Of a stretch of 64,000 nt of DNA, positions 9,760-20,684 are shown in pieces. Under the pieces are notes generated by a model that worked only from the letters and a program-made list of their open reading frames with translations, was not told the origin of the DNA and did not search any database. Origin of the DNA: Oopsacas minuta. Taxonomy: Eukaryota; Porifera; Hexactinellida; Lyssacinosida; Leucopsacidae. Where the stretch lies: NCBI GenBank assembly GCA_024704765.1, contig JAKMXF010000342.1, forward strand, positions 1 through 64,000, in the 5' to 3' direction. A program made the position numbers and the translations under genes. Position 1 is the stretch's first letter. Each line of letters opens with the position of its first letter.

Positions 9760-11072
9760 CAGGGTTGGGCATAAGTTCTGCTACAATATTATAATCCAGC
9801 CAAAAATTATTCCATTAGTTATTTGTATCTGTCATTTAGCTCTAACTTTGTTATAATATATATTTTTCACTCTTTCCATGAAATTTTATATTATCTTAGC
9901 CTTTTGAAGCGATAATTGGTCATGGAGCAAGAGAGGTCGAAAATCATTGAATTATTTCAAGCAGGAAAAAATCCTTCAGAAATCTTCAATCTTCTGAAAT
10001 TCCCTAATAGCAGAAGGAAGTTCATTACTCGAACTATTGAGCGATATGAAGTGACTGGCGGGATTACTGATAAACCAAGATCTGGCCGTCCACGGTCTGT
10101 AACGACACAAAGGCTTAAAAAAGTAGTACGTCAACGAATTCGCCGAAATCCCCGCCGGTCAATGAGCAAAATGGCCAAAGAACCAAGAGTTTCACGTAGA
10201 TCAATCGGATGAGTTGTTAAAAATGACTTGCATATGCGCTCTTTCAAGAGAAAGAGAGTCCATCACATCACGACCCTAGTGAAGGCAAAAAGAGCATCGA
10301 GAAGAAAGGGACTTCTTAAGAGGCACGCGATCCATGGTCTCAATTCATTCCTGTTCTCAGATGAGAAATTATTCACCATTGAGGAAGCAACGAACCCTCA
10401 AAATGATCGCATTATCTCATCCTCAATTTCTTCTATCCCAGAAGAACTTCGATATGTCAGCCGTATACAAAAGCCACTTTCAGTCATGGTTTGGGCGGGA
10501 ATATCATCAATTGGCCGGACACCACTCATATTCGTGCCTGCTGGCGTAAAAATCGACACCCGAACCTACCGTGAGCTTATTTTAGAACCTGTAATACAAG
10601 AGCTCTCTAAAACTATGTTTTCTGGGAAACCTTTCGTGTTCCAACAAGATGGTGCTCCAGCCCACACATCGAATGCCACTCAGGCCTGGCTTCGAAGCAA
10701 TAATCCAGATTTTATTCAAAAGGAAGAATGGCCACCATACAGCCCCGATTTAAATCCAATGGATTATTCTATCTGGTCCATTTTGGAAACGAGGGCATGT
10801 TTGAAGTCTCACACCAATATAGACTCTCTGAAAAAGTCTTTGTGTCGAGAATGGGAGAGAATACCCCAAGAAATACTCCGTGCCGCTGTAGAGGCCTTCC
10901 CTAAGAGACTAAAGGCTGTAATTGAAAGAAAAGGAGGATACATCGAATAATTAACGTATCTGCGAATCTATATACTATATTTAGTAGTACATACCGAATT
11001 TCAACATAATACAATATATCAATCGGAAAATATAGTTATTTAAAAATGTGGCAGAACTTATGCCCAACCCTG
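9760..11072. mobile_element. Tc1/mariner (DD37D) element, transposase interrupted
   Basis: A 1313-bp element with about 26-bp terminal inverted repeats beginning CAGGGTTGGGCATAAGTTCT, one mismatch between the ends, and TA on both flanks (9758-9759 and 11073-11074). The ends differ from those of the element at 2919-4220 by only one base in the first 22, although the transposases are clearly diverged. The interior encodes one transposase on the plus strand. Confidence 0.93.
9916..10950 (+). pseudogene. Tc1/mariner DD37D transposase with one in-frame stop
   Basis: From 9916 to the terminal stop is 345 codons, the same length as the intact transposase at 3032-4066. A single TGA at 10210-10212 (codon 99) interrupts an otherwise open frame; the sister protein has Arg-type sequence in this area, so a CGA to TGA change is the simplest explanation. 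The helix-turn-helix part, including SGRPRSV, lies before the stop, and the catalytic core after it: D149 in FLFSDEKLF, D245 in VFQQDGAPAH, D283 in SPDLNPMDY, with 95 and 37 residues between them, the same spacings as in the intact copy. The catalytic residues are all kept. The second part (10228-10950) could be translated alone but would lack the DNA-binding domain. Confidence 0.92.
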
Positions 11073-11303
11073 TATTGTGAAGGATGATAGCATTCCAAAT
11101 TTTCACTAATGAGGATTTTCGTTGAATGATGGAACTGGAATTGAGTAGCGTTATAATGATTTGCATAAGTGAGAGGGCATCTAAATTTCGATTTTGTTGA
11201 CCTTATCTCTGAAAATAAGCTTAACAAACATAGCTACCTCCGAAAAAGATGACCTTAGAATGTGACATTGGAATGGTGGGTTGTATCAACAATGAAGAAA
11301 CAC

Positions 11304-11397
11304 ATTTGTAATTTCAGTGAATTGAAAGCTACAAAGTGCTTTTAATGCAAAAGCCTTTAAAAATACTGACACCTATCAATTCACTGAAATTACAAAT
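11304..11397. repeat. Perfect 22-bp inverted repeat (long hairpin)
   Basis: ATTTGTAATTTCAGTGAATT plus two bases at 11304-11325 is perfectly complementary to 11376-11397. Between them a second short stem, GCTTTT and AAAAGC around AATGC, can form. The size (94 nt) and long stem resemble a small-RNA precursor or a MITE remnant; the sequence alone cannot separate these. Confidence 0.6.
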
Positions 11398-12969
11398 ATC
11401 TTCCTTAAATTTCCAAAGCACGCCTAAGTGTGGATGCCTTCTCAACCATTGAAATGGCTGAAATATATCACATTTCCATACTTTGAATCTAGTTCCACCA
11501 ATAACTCCTGAAATTGAAGATAGTTCAGTCCACGAGATCAAACATAATTAACAGTGGAAATAGCAACTACTATTATTGTATTCAGACTTAATGATTTCGC
11601 AGATAAATATTTCTGCTGTATTATGCAGTGATATATAACAACGTGAAGAGATATTAAATTAGTTTGAATTCCTTTAACACGAAAACGATTAACCCTTGCG
11701 GTCTTCTCTAGGAAACAACATCCATGAAGGCTTCGGTGCATTCTTTAAAAACCCACCATCTGTGAGAAGTTATAGATTTTTCCTTGATCTCACTGACTTG
11801 TAACTAACCGTAGTCAGTTTGTGAATTTCGTGACTAGATTTATGAAATTGTAGCTACTGAGAAATCGAAGACCTTCTTTAAGAGTTTAATTATGCTATAA
11901 TACATTGGCAGAGTATCATATTTTGGAGCATGTTGTTGATAGTGTAGCTTTACAAAATATTCTTCCACGACAATTAAGACAAATACATTTATGGTTGTTC
12001 CAATAATAAAATATTTACTGTTCAGAATTTCCTAGAAATGACGATGTTCATCTCGTAATGGGAGATTACAAAATTGCAGAATTCTTCGTCAAATCATAGT
12101 GTCATGTCAGCAACTAAGTTCGATTTCCCACAAACTTAGTGAGTATAGAGTTGTAGCCGGGTTTTTGCATTAGTGCGGTATTTAAATGTTTCCGGTTTGT
12201 ACTATTCAAATTTTGATTTCAAAATATTCCACATTTTCGGGATTACAAAGTATTTCAAAATATATATATTTAACTGACATATTTCAAATTGCTATGTTTC
12301 TCTCAGTTCGGAAGTTAACGTTCAATGAAAATTGAATGTCGAAAGTAAACATTTAAACTGGAACTAAATCATTCTAGGAATCGGAAATATGACGTTAGCC
12401 TGGAGGAATTTTGGGAGATGAATTTTATTGGTGATAATATATGCCCCTCATCAGACTTGCAATATGTTGAAGATTTGAATACATTCCCATAATTCCATTC
12501 TGAGATATTAAGAATTAAGACTTGCTCCTATACAGTTAACAATAGCAGAAACATACTTTCCGTATGCTCTCCCATTTAATTCATTGTTTCCCATAACCTG
12601 CACGCATGTAATATTGGGCCTGCATTATTCCATATTTCTTCGATTATGTGACAATCTATTAATAGCTTTCAATTCGAAAATATTCCCCACTACGATAAAA
12701 CATCTGGGAAATAATTCCACTATACACTGTATACTTACTAAGTACACAAGGCCAGTGGTGATACATCCATTCAATACGTAGTACGTTAAGGCTGTAATAT
12801 AAATATAAATCTCTGTACAATAATTATTGAATTGTTTCCCGAGTCCTTTCTACTATTGAGTAAATTTGTCAAAGTGGATACAACTCCCATCCCATAGCTG
12901 TCTCCACATTGAATGGGACCAGAATATCGTCTTTCGAATCTGCACTTGTCTGATTCAAGTCGCTCCATT
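11398..12969. other. No gene recognised
   Basis: Short frames on both strands only (for example 11329-11541 minus, 12584-12781 plus, 12786-12977 minus), none family-like. Confidence 0.45.
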
Positions 12970-12977
12970 CTAACCAT

Positions 12978-15921
12978 CAGGGTCGTATTTGAAGGGAACT
13001 CCAGGGGGTCCCAGTCGGTGCGCCACTGAAGCTCGCCGAGGAAAAAGAAAGGGGTATTTTTTCTACATCATATTTATTGTTGTTATTTATAAGATATGAT
13101 TAAATTCAATTTTTTAAGTGGTAATTTTACGTAATTGTTAGTATATATAATATCTAATTAGTAGTAGAAAATATATCAACATGTCAGCAAAAAGACACGC
13201 CAGTGACAGACATAAAGTGAAATGTAATGAATGCGACACTATTATGGACAATGATAATAAAAATCGTCACATCCAAAACTGTCATGTGCTCTTGCAAAAT
13301 GCAGGACAAAAATATCGTATTTCGCTGGTTGTCTCAGAAAATCAAAACAAAATTATGAAGTTTTCGATACTGCTTTAAATACAGTACCTGTTTCATCTAA
13401 CACAAATTTGTACCAGTGACAATGTCTCCGAAGATTCATCTCTTATCCTTACCGAGTGCTTTTCAAATCCTTTGATTTCAGAGCCTGTCCCCATTGATGA
13501 TCCGGAAATATCAGTGAATAGGAATTCATTCGAATTGGAGACAAATGAATCAAGTGATACTACAGATAAGGACAATGCTATCATGAGGAATATTATTCTT
13601 AAGAAGTGGTTGACTCTATACTTAAAGAGTTTTCCTCAAGGATTCTTGAATCTATTACACTTCAACACCATCTTCAGAATTTGCCTAATAAATTAATTTA
13701 TGGTCGAAATAGAAGCAATCAAACAAAATGGTACAAAGAATTCTCTTGGATTTCATACATTCAAAATGACGATACAGCAACATGTTTTCCTTGCAAAAAG
13801 TTTGGATCAAAGACTCAAAAGCCTTTCGTCTTCAAAAATTGGTCAAAGCCCAAAAGACTAAAAAAACATGCAAAAAGTATTGCACATCAAAATCACATGA
13901 TTGCATGGATAAGATCTAAATCAAATAATTTAAGAAAAGTTCAATTTTGTCACAAGTTCGAAAGCAAAGGGAAGATTAAGTAAAGCTCAACCGTATGTAT
14001 CTTTCAAAGGTGATGGAAACTCTTGCTTGTTTGGCAAAACAAAATATTGCCATAAGAGGACATAAGGGAGATCTAAAGACTATCTGTGAGACATCAAATT
14101 CAAATCGGGGTAATTTCCTTGAGCTACTTCATCTCAGAGGCAAAGATCTACCATGGTTTAAAGAAAAGTTCGAAGAGTTGAATAATCGTCATAGAATGTG
14201 GCTTAGTCCCGAAATCCAAAATGGGATCTTGGATTTAATCGAAAGCAACGTAACTAAAATCATATCAGATGAAGTCATAGAAAGCAGAATGTATTCAATA
14301 ATTGGCTATGAAACCTTGGACATAAGTCTTGATGAGCAGTGCTCTCTTTATCTTCATTGTGCTTCAAAAGGGATGATAAAAGAGAAATTTATTGGCTTTT
14401 ATCTAGCAAAATCGACAACTGCAAAAGCACTTTTTGAACTAGTTACAGAGGCATTAAAGGACTTAAATCTAGATCCAAGTTATATTGTTGGCCAAGGATA
14501 TGATGGTGCTAGTAACATGAAAGGGAAAAGGGAGGATTACAAACTTTGATAAAATCAGTTACCCCTAAATCGATTTATGTCCATTGCTTTGGCCATTTAT
14601 TAAATCTTGCTGTCCAAAAATCAGTTTCAAGAGTGATTCCAGTAGAAATGCATTTGGATCTTGCAAAAAATCTGCACGTTCATTGAGGCTAGTGCTAGAC
14701 GACATCATATATTCCAAGATACTCAAAAGGCTGGTGGCGAGAAAGTTATTGTGCTTCAATCACAAAATAAAACTCGATGGGCCATGCGCCATGCGTCAGC
14801 CTCTGCCATTAAGAAGTGTCTCGGCTCCACAATCATTTCTATCATGAAAATTCTTGCTATCGATTCTTCTACATCTGCAACATCAGCGGGCCTCTTAGTA
14901 AACATTTGTTATTGGGTATAAGCAGTGCATTATCAGCTTATTTGCAGTCAGAGACCATGGACGTAGTTCATGCAAGAAAATCTGCGGAATTCACCATCAC
15001 AAACCGGAGAGTCTTGGAAATGAAAACTGCTTTCTAAAATTTTGAATGAAACTGAGGCCATGGCAACTCAAGTGAGAAACATCATCAAAGACGAAAAAAT
15101 AGTTAATTTCAAAGAGTTAGAAGTTCCACGACGTCCCATCCCATCTGCGATTGCAATTGAAGCAGGACTTGCGATAACATCTGCAGTTGTATGTGATCAA
15201 CCACGATCTTTTATCAAAGAAACCCTATATCTTCTTATGGTCTATGGATTTAAACAGGAAATCCAATCCCGATTTTCAGATAATGATCAAGATATTTTGT
15301 GTGTACTTGCAGTTTTGATCATGCACCCAGAAAAACAGGATGTAAGGAAAGAAGCCACTCTCGTTGCTGATTTTATGAAATTGATGAAGATCATCTTCTA
15401 TCAGAGAGAAATGTCATAGTTGGACTATTAAATGGTGAAGATTCTAGTGTTCTTTCGTCTGGCTAGAAACTTTTTGAATAGATACATGAAAATCGAATTT
15501 CAGAATTATACCCACGTTCTCTTTATTGGCACAAATTCTTGCCTCTATTCCTGCCACGTCTTGTAGTGTCGAGGGCTCTTTTTCTACCCTACGTAGAATA
15601 AAAACATATCTACGTTCAACAATCGGTCAGGAGAGACTGTTAAATGTTGCTATTCTGAACATTGAACGGAATATTCCAGACGTGGTAATTGGAAATCATA
15701 TGGATGACCTTATCAACTCATTTGCGCATCATTGTAACCGTGGAATTATGTTTATCTCTTAAATATGTTCTCATTTACTTATGTGAAGGAATACAACATA
15801 TATTTTGACTAGTTTAGCTTATATTCTTTATTATCACTAGTTAAGTCGGAGGAATTTACGAAAAACCCATCGAAGCTGAAGTTGTGGTGCCCCCTCCTTT
15901 GTTTGTGGCCCTACGCCCCTG
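12978..15921. mobile_element. hAT-superfamily element (TTF-finger type), decayed
   Basis: Left end CAGGGTCGTA at 12978 and right end, read inward, CAGGGGCGTA ending at 15921: 9 of 10 matching. The flanks CTAACCAT (12970-12977) and CCAACCGT (15922-15929) match at 6 of 8 bases, as expected for an old 8-bp target duplication. The 2944-bp interior holds one broken transposase gene on the plus strand. Confidence 0.75.
13181..15762 (+). pseudogene. hAT transposase pseudogene, ZMYM1/DUF4371-like
   Basis: The reading starts at 13181 with a small zinc-finger-like segment (CNECDTIMDNDNKNRHIQNCH). After a frame change comes a TTF-type zinc finger: WYKEFSWISY, CFPCKKF, NWSKPKRLKKHAKSIAH (13730-13890). 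Then a DUF4371-like region at 13995-14549 with GDLKTICETSNSNRGNF, LDISLDEQCS and VGQGYDGASNM, the last matching the conserved D-G-A-S motif of the RNase-H core. The hAT C-terminal dimerisation segment is at 15526-15762 (TSCSVEGSFSTLRRIKTYLR). At least five frame changes separate these blocks, so no functional protein is possible. In the family the protein binds subterminal repeats and excises the element. Confidence 0.85.
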
Positions 15922-15929
15922 CCAACCGT

Positions 15930-16299
15930 TACTATATCCAGCATATACTATTTATCTCCCTAGAGTATTCGCGATCGGGATGGGTGTGATAAATCCTACA
16001 AGGGCCCCAAAGTCAGAATTATCGCATATTCTAGAATATTACCATCATACTAGCGATACAGGAAAGTGAACAATTATACAAGTAATTACTTCGCTTCAAT
16101 TGGCAAAATAATCTATGATTTTGAAAGTTTCCTATAGCCGGATTAATTTAGTGTATCCTTTTGTGGGAATCATAATCAAAGCAGGTCAAATGAATGCTCC
16201 CCGAAGATAGTTCCATCGTATACTTCCAACTGAAAAAAATTTGGTCACACTCGGCATTTATTACATTTACGACATGACGACTAACTCCTTAGGACATCA
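15930..16299. other. No gene recognised
   Basis: Short gap between two hAT relics. A frame at 15884-16069 overlaps the end of the first element and is not family-like. The left end of the second hAT element should lie here or in the next few hundred bases but I could not find it. Confidence 0.4.
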
Positions 16300-18072
16300 C
16301 CACATATGTACTTGTTCTTGCATGCTATCTCTACAAGTTTTATGTTGCTTCCCAAATCTTTTTTCTACAAGAGGATCAAACTGGATGATAAGCAAGTTTC
16401 TCTTCTTGATTACACTAATCAGCAATCTCTAGGTGAAATATTATCCCGATTAGTTGCGGAAGATGGATTTAGTTATTTAAGAATTCCCAGAGTAAGTTTA
16501 TCAGGTCATCCTTATCGGCAAAGGGTTTATACCAGCGAAGAGCCATTCTACTATATCAATCAGAGTTAGAGAATATAGTTTGCAAGTGAAATCTTCTATT
16601 AAGCAAGAATTGGCTGAAATACTCGAGAACAATACCCGATTTAGTATAACTCTTGATGAATACACTTCAAATTGCAACAGACGGTACATGAATGTCAATC
16701 TCCATCTAAAACTCCAAGTTTGGATCCTTGGATTTGCTCGAATATTTAACACCATGCCGGCCGAAAGTGCAAAAAGGAATTCTTGAATCTAAACTTGAGG
16801 AATCCGATATTCATCTAAATGAACACGTTGTAGCAGTGGTAACTGATGGTGCCTCAGTTATGACCAAAATGGGAAAACTTTGTAAACCAATTCACCAAAT
16901 ATGCTTTGCTCATGCCATCCATGTTGCAGTTTGTGATGTCCTCTATGATCCCAAAACTAACGATAGCGTTGAAATACTCGGAAAGACAATTGAATGAAGA
17001 ACTTCACGATCACATGCTCCATGATGATGATGAAATTTGTGACCCGTGTGATATAGATATCATATTACCGATTCTAAAGCATCATTTGAACCTCGTAATA
17101 AACAAGGTCAGAATAATTACAAGGTAGTTTAGAGAATCTCCAACAAAAATGATATTCTCCAGGGTTATGTTAAGGAAATTCTAAACCGAAGGGAATTGAA
17201 ATTAATCCTTGATTGCAAAACTAGGCGGAGCAGTTGACTCACTATGATTGAGCGGTTTTTGGAACTGAAAAAAAACATTAAGTAAAGCACTAATTGATGT
17301 TTCATATAGCATTTCCATCTATGAACATGAATGGGAAATGCTTGATGATATCCACAAATGTCTAAAGCCTGTAGAAATCGCAGTTGCTTCATTATGTAGC
17401 CGAGATTCTAATCTATTAACGGCAGAAGGAATATTTAATTTCAAGTATTCACAAATTGATAATATTGGGTCACAGCTGGCCCTTGATGTATTTCAAACTC
17501 TAAAGGAATGTATAGATGACAGAAGAGTAATTGAAATAGTTGCTTTAGTGAAATATCTCCTTAATCCAGCATCTATCGATAATTCTCTAAAGAAATCCGA
17601 CCTGCTAAAGACTGCTAAAGGTATACTCAAACGTCTATACCCAATTCAAGCGGAGACTAATGATATTATTGAAGCTAACACAACATAAATTAATAACACC
17701 ATTGAATTATCAAATTTGAATCTTGTTCCTTCCAAAAGTCCAATGCTCGATGAACTAAGGGAATCTATTAGCAAATCCACAACTACTACAAGAACAAACA
17801 AAATTCTTGAAGACGACTTTCATTTCCTGCCTAAAGAATTCAGCCTTTTTGAGGCCACTGGTAGTAAATCCTCTAATTTACAGTTGCTGGAACAATCCCT
17901 ATATACTATCCCACCTACCAGTGTAGAAGCAGAAAGAGCATTTTCTGCAGCAGGCCTTTTCAACACGAAGTTAAGATCTAGTTTAAATGACTCCTCCTTG
18001 GATGCATTAGCATTTCTGAAAGGTCATTTCAAGAATACTACAAATAGTGGACTGACAGAATATTACTACTAG
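16300..18072 (+). pseudogene. hAT transposase pseudogene (ZBED-like)
   Basis: A second hAT transposase, different from the one just upstream. Ordered blocks: GEILSRLVAEDGFSYLRIP (about 16430-16490), FSITLDEYTSNCNRRYMNVN (about 16640), VTDGASVMTKMGKL and CFAHAIHVAV (16840-16930, RNase-H core), LKPVEIAVASLCSRDSNLLT (17360-17420), then the C-terminal dimerisation segment IPPTSVEAERAFSAAGLF with KLRSSLN (17905-17990), ending at 18072. Frames change several times and an internal block between about 17000 and 17300 is badly scrambled. A BED finger before 16430 is not clearly readable. The protein is dead; the C-terminal half is the best preserved. Confidence 0.85.
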
Positions 18073-18296
18073 TTGATGACAAGATAATACGATAGGTCTT
18101 TAGTTATCCATTGTATAAAATTACATTGCTATTTAGTATGATTGACTAACATATCTCGTAGTATAATGGGTAGACTTATTGTGCTTTTTTGGTAAGAAAA
18201 TAAACATGTAATCCACTGCAATTCAAACACCCGGGTATTCTGTGCGCAAGGATTCGATATCCGGGTCTTAGATAATGAGGATCGTCGACAGCCCTA
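18073..18296. repeat. Probable right end of the second hAT element
   Basis: Non-coding tail after the transposase. Read inward from about 18296 the sequence is TAGGGCTGTCGACGATCC, a plausible hAT end, and it contains subterminal CCGGGTATTC / GATATCCGGGT inverted motifs at 18230-18266. No matching left end was found, so the exact boundary is tentative. Confidence 0.4.
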
Positions 18297-18733
18297 GTCA
18301 GCACTTGTGCTGTGTCATTAAGAAAAGAGTTACCCTCAGCAGACTAACCTGTATTTGGGTGTATAATTTTCTATCAGAGGCATTTGGAATTATATAAAGT
18401 ACGCTCCCTCGAATCTTGAGGCTGAATTATAAATAATGAATTCGAAGTTTAGACCAATTGGAAAAGTTTTTATTCTTATTAAAGAGCCAAAAGAGATGAA
18501 ATTTAAAAGAAATATGAAATTTTATAATTTCCCCGGATTAACGAAATTGCAGTCTGAATTTATAACATCACCATAGACCAATTAGAAATTGAATCAAATA
18601 AGTGGAGTAATTCTATTGTGTGATTTTTATGGATATTTAGAAATGCAAGTAAGTAACTAATGTCCTTCTATTATGATTATTGTGAATACATAACAATGAT
18701 GAAATCGAAGTATATAAATGAAGTACTTAGATA
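18297..18733. other. No gene recognised
   Basis: AT-rich stretch with no supported frame or repeat. Confidence 0.45.
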
Positions 18734-19638
18734 ATGTTCAAAGTCACGGGGCTCAACCTGTCTCATAGCTGCAATGAGGTTGCTGTTGATGTGATTGAAT
18801 TCTCGAAGAAGTGGAACAACCCAATCTCACAGTTTCCTCACATCGTCTCAAAATTTACAAGATTTCATGATGCACACGCGTCAGTCAGCAAAGAAAAACA
18901 CCGGTGCAGTAAGAGACAGTATCAACTATATACTGCGTTCTATTATCCCTGGAAATTCTATTCCACAACGCTCAGGACGGACTGCCTAGTTCCTCTAACG
19001 TGTCATTTGATAAGCACCTACTATCAGAAGCATAATATGTGTTCCAATTACATTTATTCCCAACTCTAGCAAGTTAACCTGTCTTTAGCCCGACTTCTGA
19101 CAAGAACAGTTTCATTGATGATCAACTATTCAGTGCCATTCTGGATGGCAGAATCGCGACCTCGCCAAGAAATATTAGTCATCGATTCGGTATTATCTCC
19201 CCCCTGGTGTTGACCATACATCAATCAAAGCAGCTCTTTGCATGAAGCTCGTAAAGACTAAAGAAAAGTGATTGTATCTAATACATATGAGACTCTTTGT
19301 TCTCCAGTCCCTCTCATAGTTCACATTGACGGGAAGATGGCACCAGATTGTGGGGACGGAAAATGAATGAGGATTCTATTTGTTTAGGTAAGGATATGCA
19401 AAGGTTTGTGGGAATTCCGCGACTACCAAAGGCCTCTGGAGCTCGTATAGGACCAAAGATGATTGATATTTTGCAGGAGCTGACGGATGTCGTTCTCCAT
19501 CTCGCCGACCTAGGCTCCGATACAATTGCGAGCAACACGAGAGGCGCTATAACTGTCATCGTAGTGGCATACAATCTGATGTTGTTATACGATATTTTCG
19601 GAAATTATTGGCAGTATTTTAATCAAGTAGATCGTTAA
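18734..19638 (+). pseudogene. Degenerate element-type protein, uncharacterised family
   Basis: Two open stretches, 18734-19069 and 19348-19638. The second, with the bases just before it, reads PLIVHIDGKMAPD (about 19307-19350, other frame), then RFVGIPRLPKASGA and LGSDTIASNTRGA. I recognise this order (V-H-x-D-G-K-M, G-I/V-P-K/R-L-P, D-T-x-A-S-N-T) from multi-copy uncharacterised proteins in arthropod genomes, probably of mobile-element origin; this is from memory and not checked. Frame changes show it is broken. The first stretch (PHIVSKFTRFHDAHASVSK) may be the start of the same protein, but two frames are open there and I cannot decide between them. Confidence 0.45.
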
Positions 19639-19809
19639 GTACTAAGATATATATAAGTATTTGTATATTATGGCATAAGATTAGCCCAGTTAGCACATAA
19701 AATACAGTACAAACAATCGAACAGCCTAATATTGAAATTTCCTAACCATATTATTTAGGCATTCTGCAATTCTCTGGCCCATTGATAGGCAGAAGGCCTC
19801 AGAAAAATA

Positions 19810-20684
19810 AGATCAAACGATTTCCATATCCCTAAATCCCTTCCCTTTGTCACCAACAGTTCTAATAGAACGCTTTAATAGTCTATTCTTTAAAACTGCC
19901 TAAACATTCACTATTGGTGCCAAATTGGGGCTGTTAGGGTGTCAGTCGATACGTTAGGGGATAAAATCCATCTCCCAGACCTTTGCCGCCTTCCCGGTGT
20001 GTACTGGACAATTGCTCTCTTGTAGTACCCATTCATTTCAGTAGAGTGCGTTAGCTTGTGCTATTAGGTGTTCATTCAGTGTGCCAATGTAAACCATTTG
20101 ATTGAAATTTTCCGTAAATATCGAGAGGGGCATTGACCCCAGAACTGAAATTCCACCCCATAAATGAACTTAGCTGGATTTATGAATGTTGGGAAAATGG
20201 GCTGTACATTTTTGCCCATACTTTTACTTTACCAGAATCAGGCCAAACTGAGCACTCGTCGGTAAATACTAATCAGCTCCCATCGAATCCCTTCACCCTC
20301 TTGCGCCATGCAATTCTTTTGGCCAAATGAGCGTCGGTTATGGCCGGAACTCTAACAACTGAGGTGTAATGTAGGTTTCGCCGCTTCATCTCAGTAGGTA
20401 AAGTACTCAGTGTAATTTGCAGTTAATTTTGGTGCTCTTTCGCTCAGTATCATGAGATGTGCCTTGGCCAAGTTTACAGTCCTCCTTTTGTCATTTGCTA
20501 TAATTTTTCTAGGCCTTTCTGCTCCGCTTCCTTGTTGAATGCTCAAATTTTATTTTATTTTCTTGAGTACCCGATACACAGTTCGCTCTGGAATCTCAGT
20601 TCCCTTGGAGATATCGCTTGCTTGAGTTATGCCGGTTTCATACAATGTTTTAATCTTGTTTCTCTGCATTTCTTGGAGTTTCAT
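19810..20684 (-). pseudogene. Tc1-like transposase pseudogene, heavily decayed
   Basis: Minus strand from an ATG at 20684. An N-terminal helix-turn-helix is clear: RNKIKTLYETGITQASDIS and PERTVYRVLKKIK (20550-20660). The catalytic part follows at 20140-20330 with LFTDECSVWPDSGKVKVWA (the first Asp in a TDE motif), then GWNFSSGVNAPLDIYGKF (around 20120). The second acid should be in a QQDN-like motif but reads LQESNCPVHTGKAAKVWEMD (about 19990), so Asp is lost. The third, family pattern PDLAPIEN, reads PNLAPIVNV followed by a stop (about 19920). Many stops and shifts. I found no convincing terminal repeats. Plus-strand frames at 20133-20330 and 20457-20726 are shadows. Confidence 0.78.
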
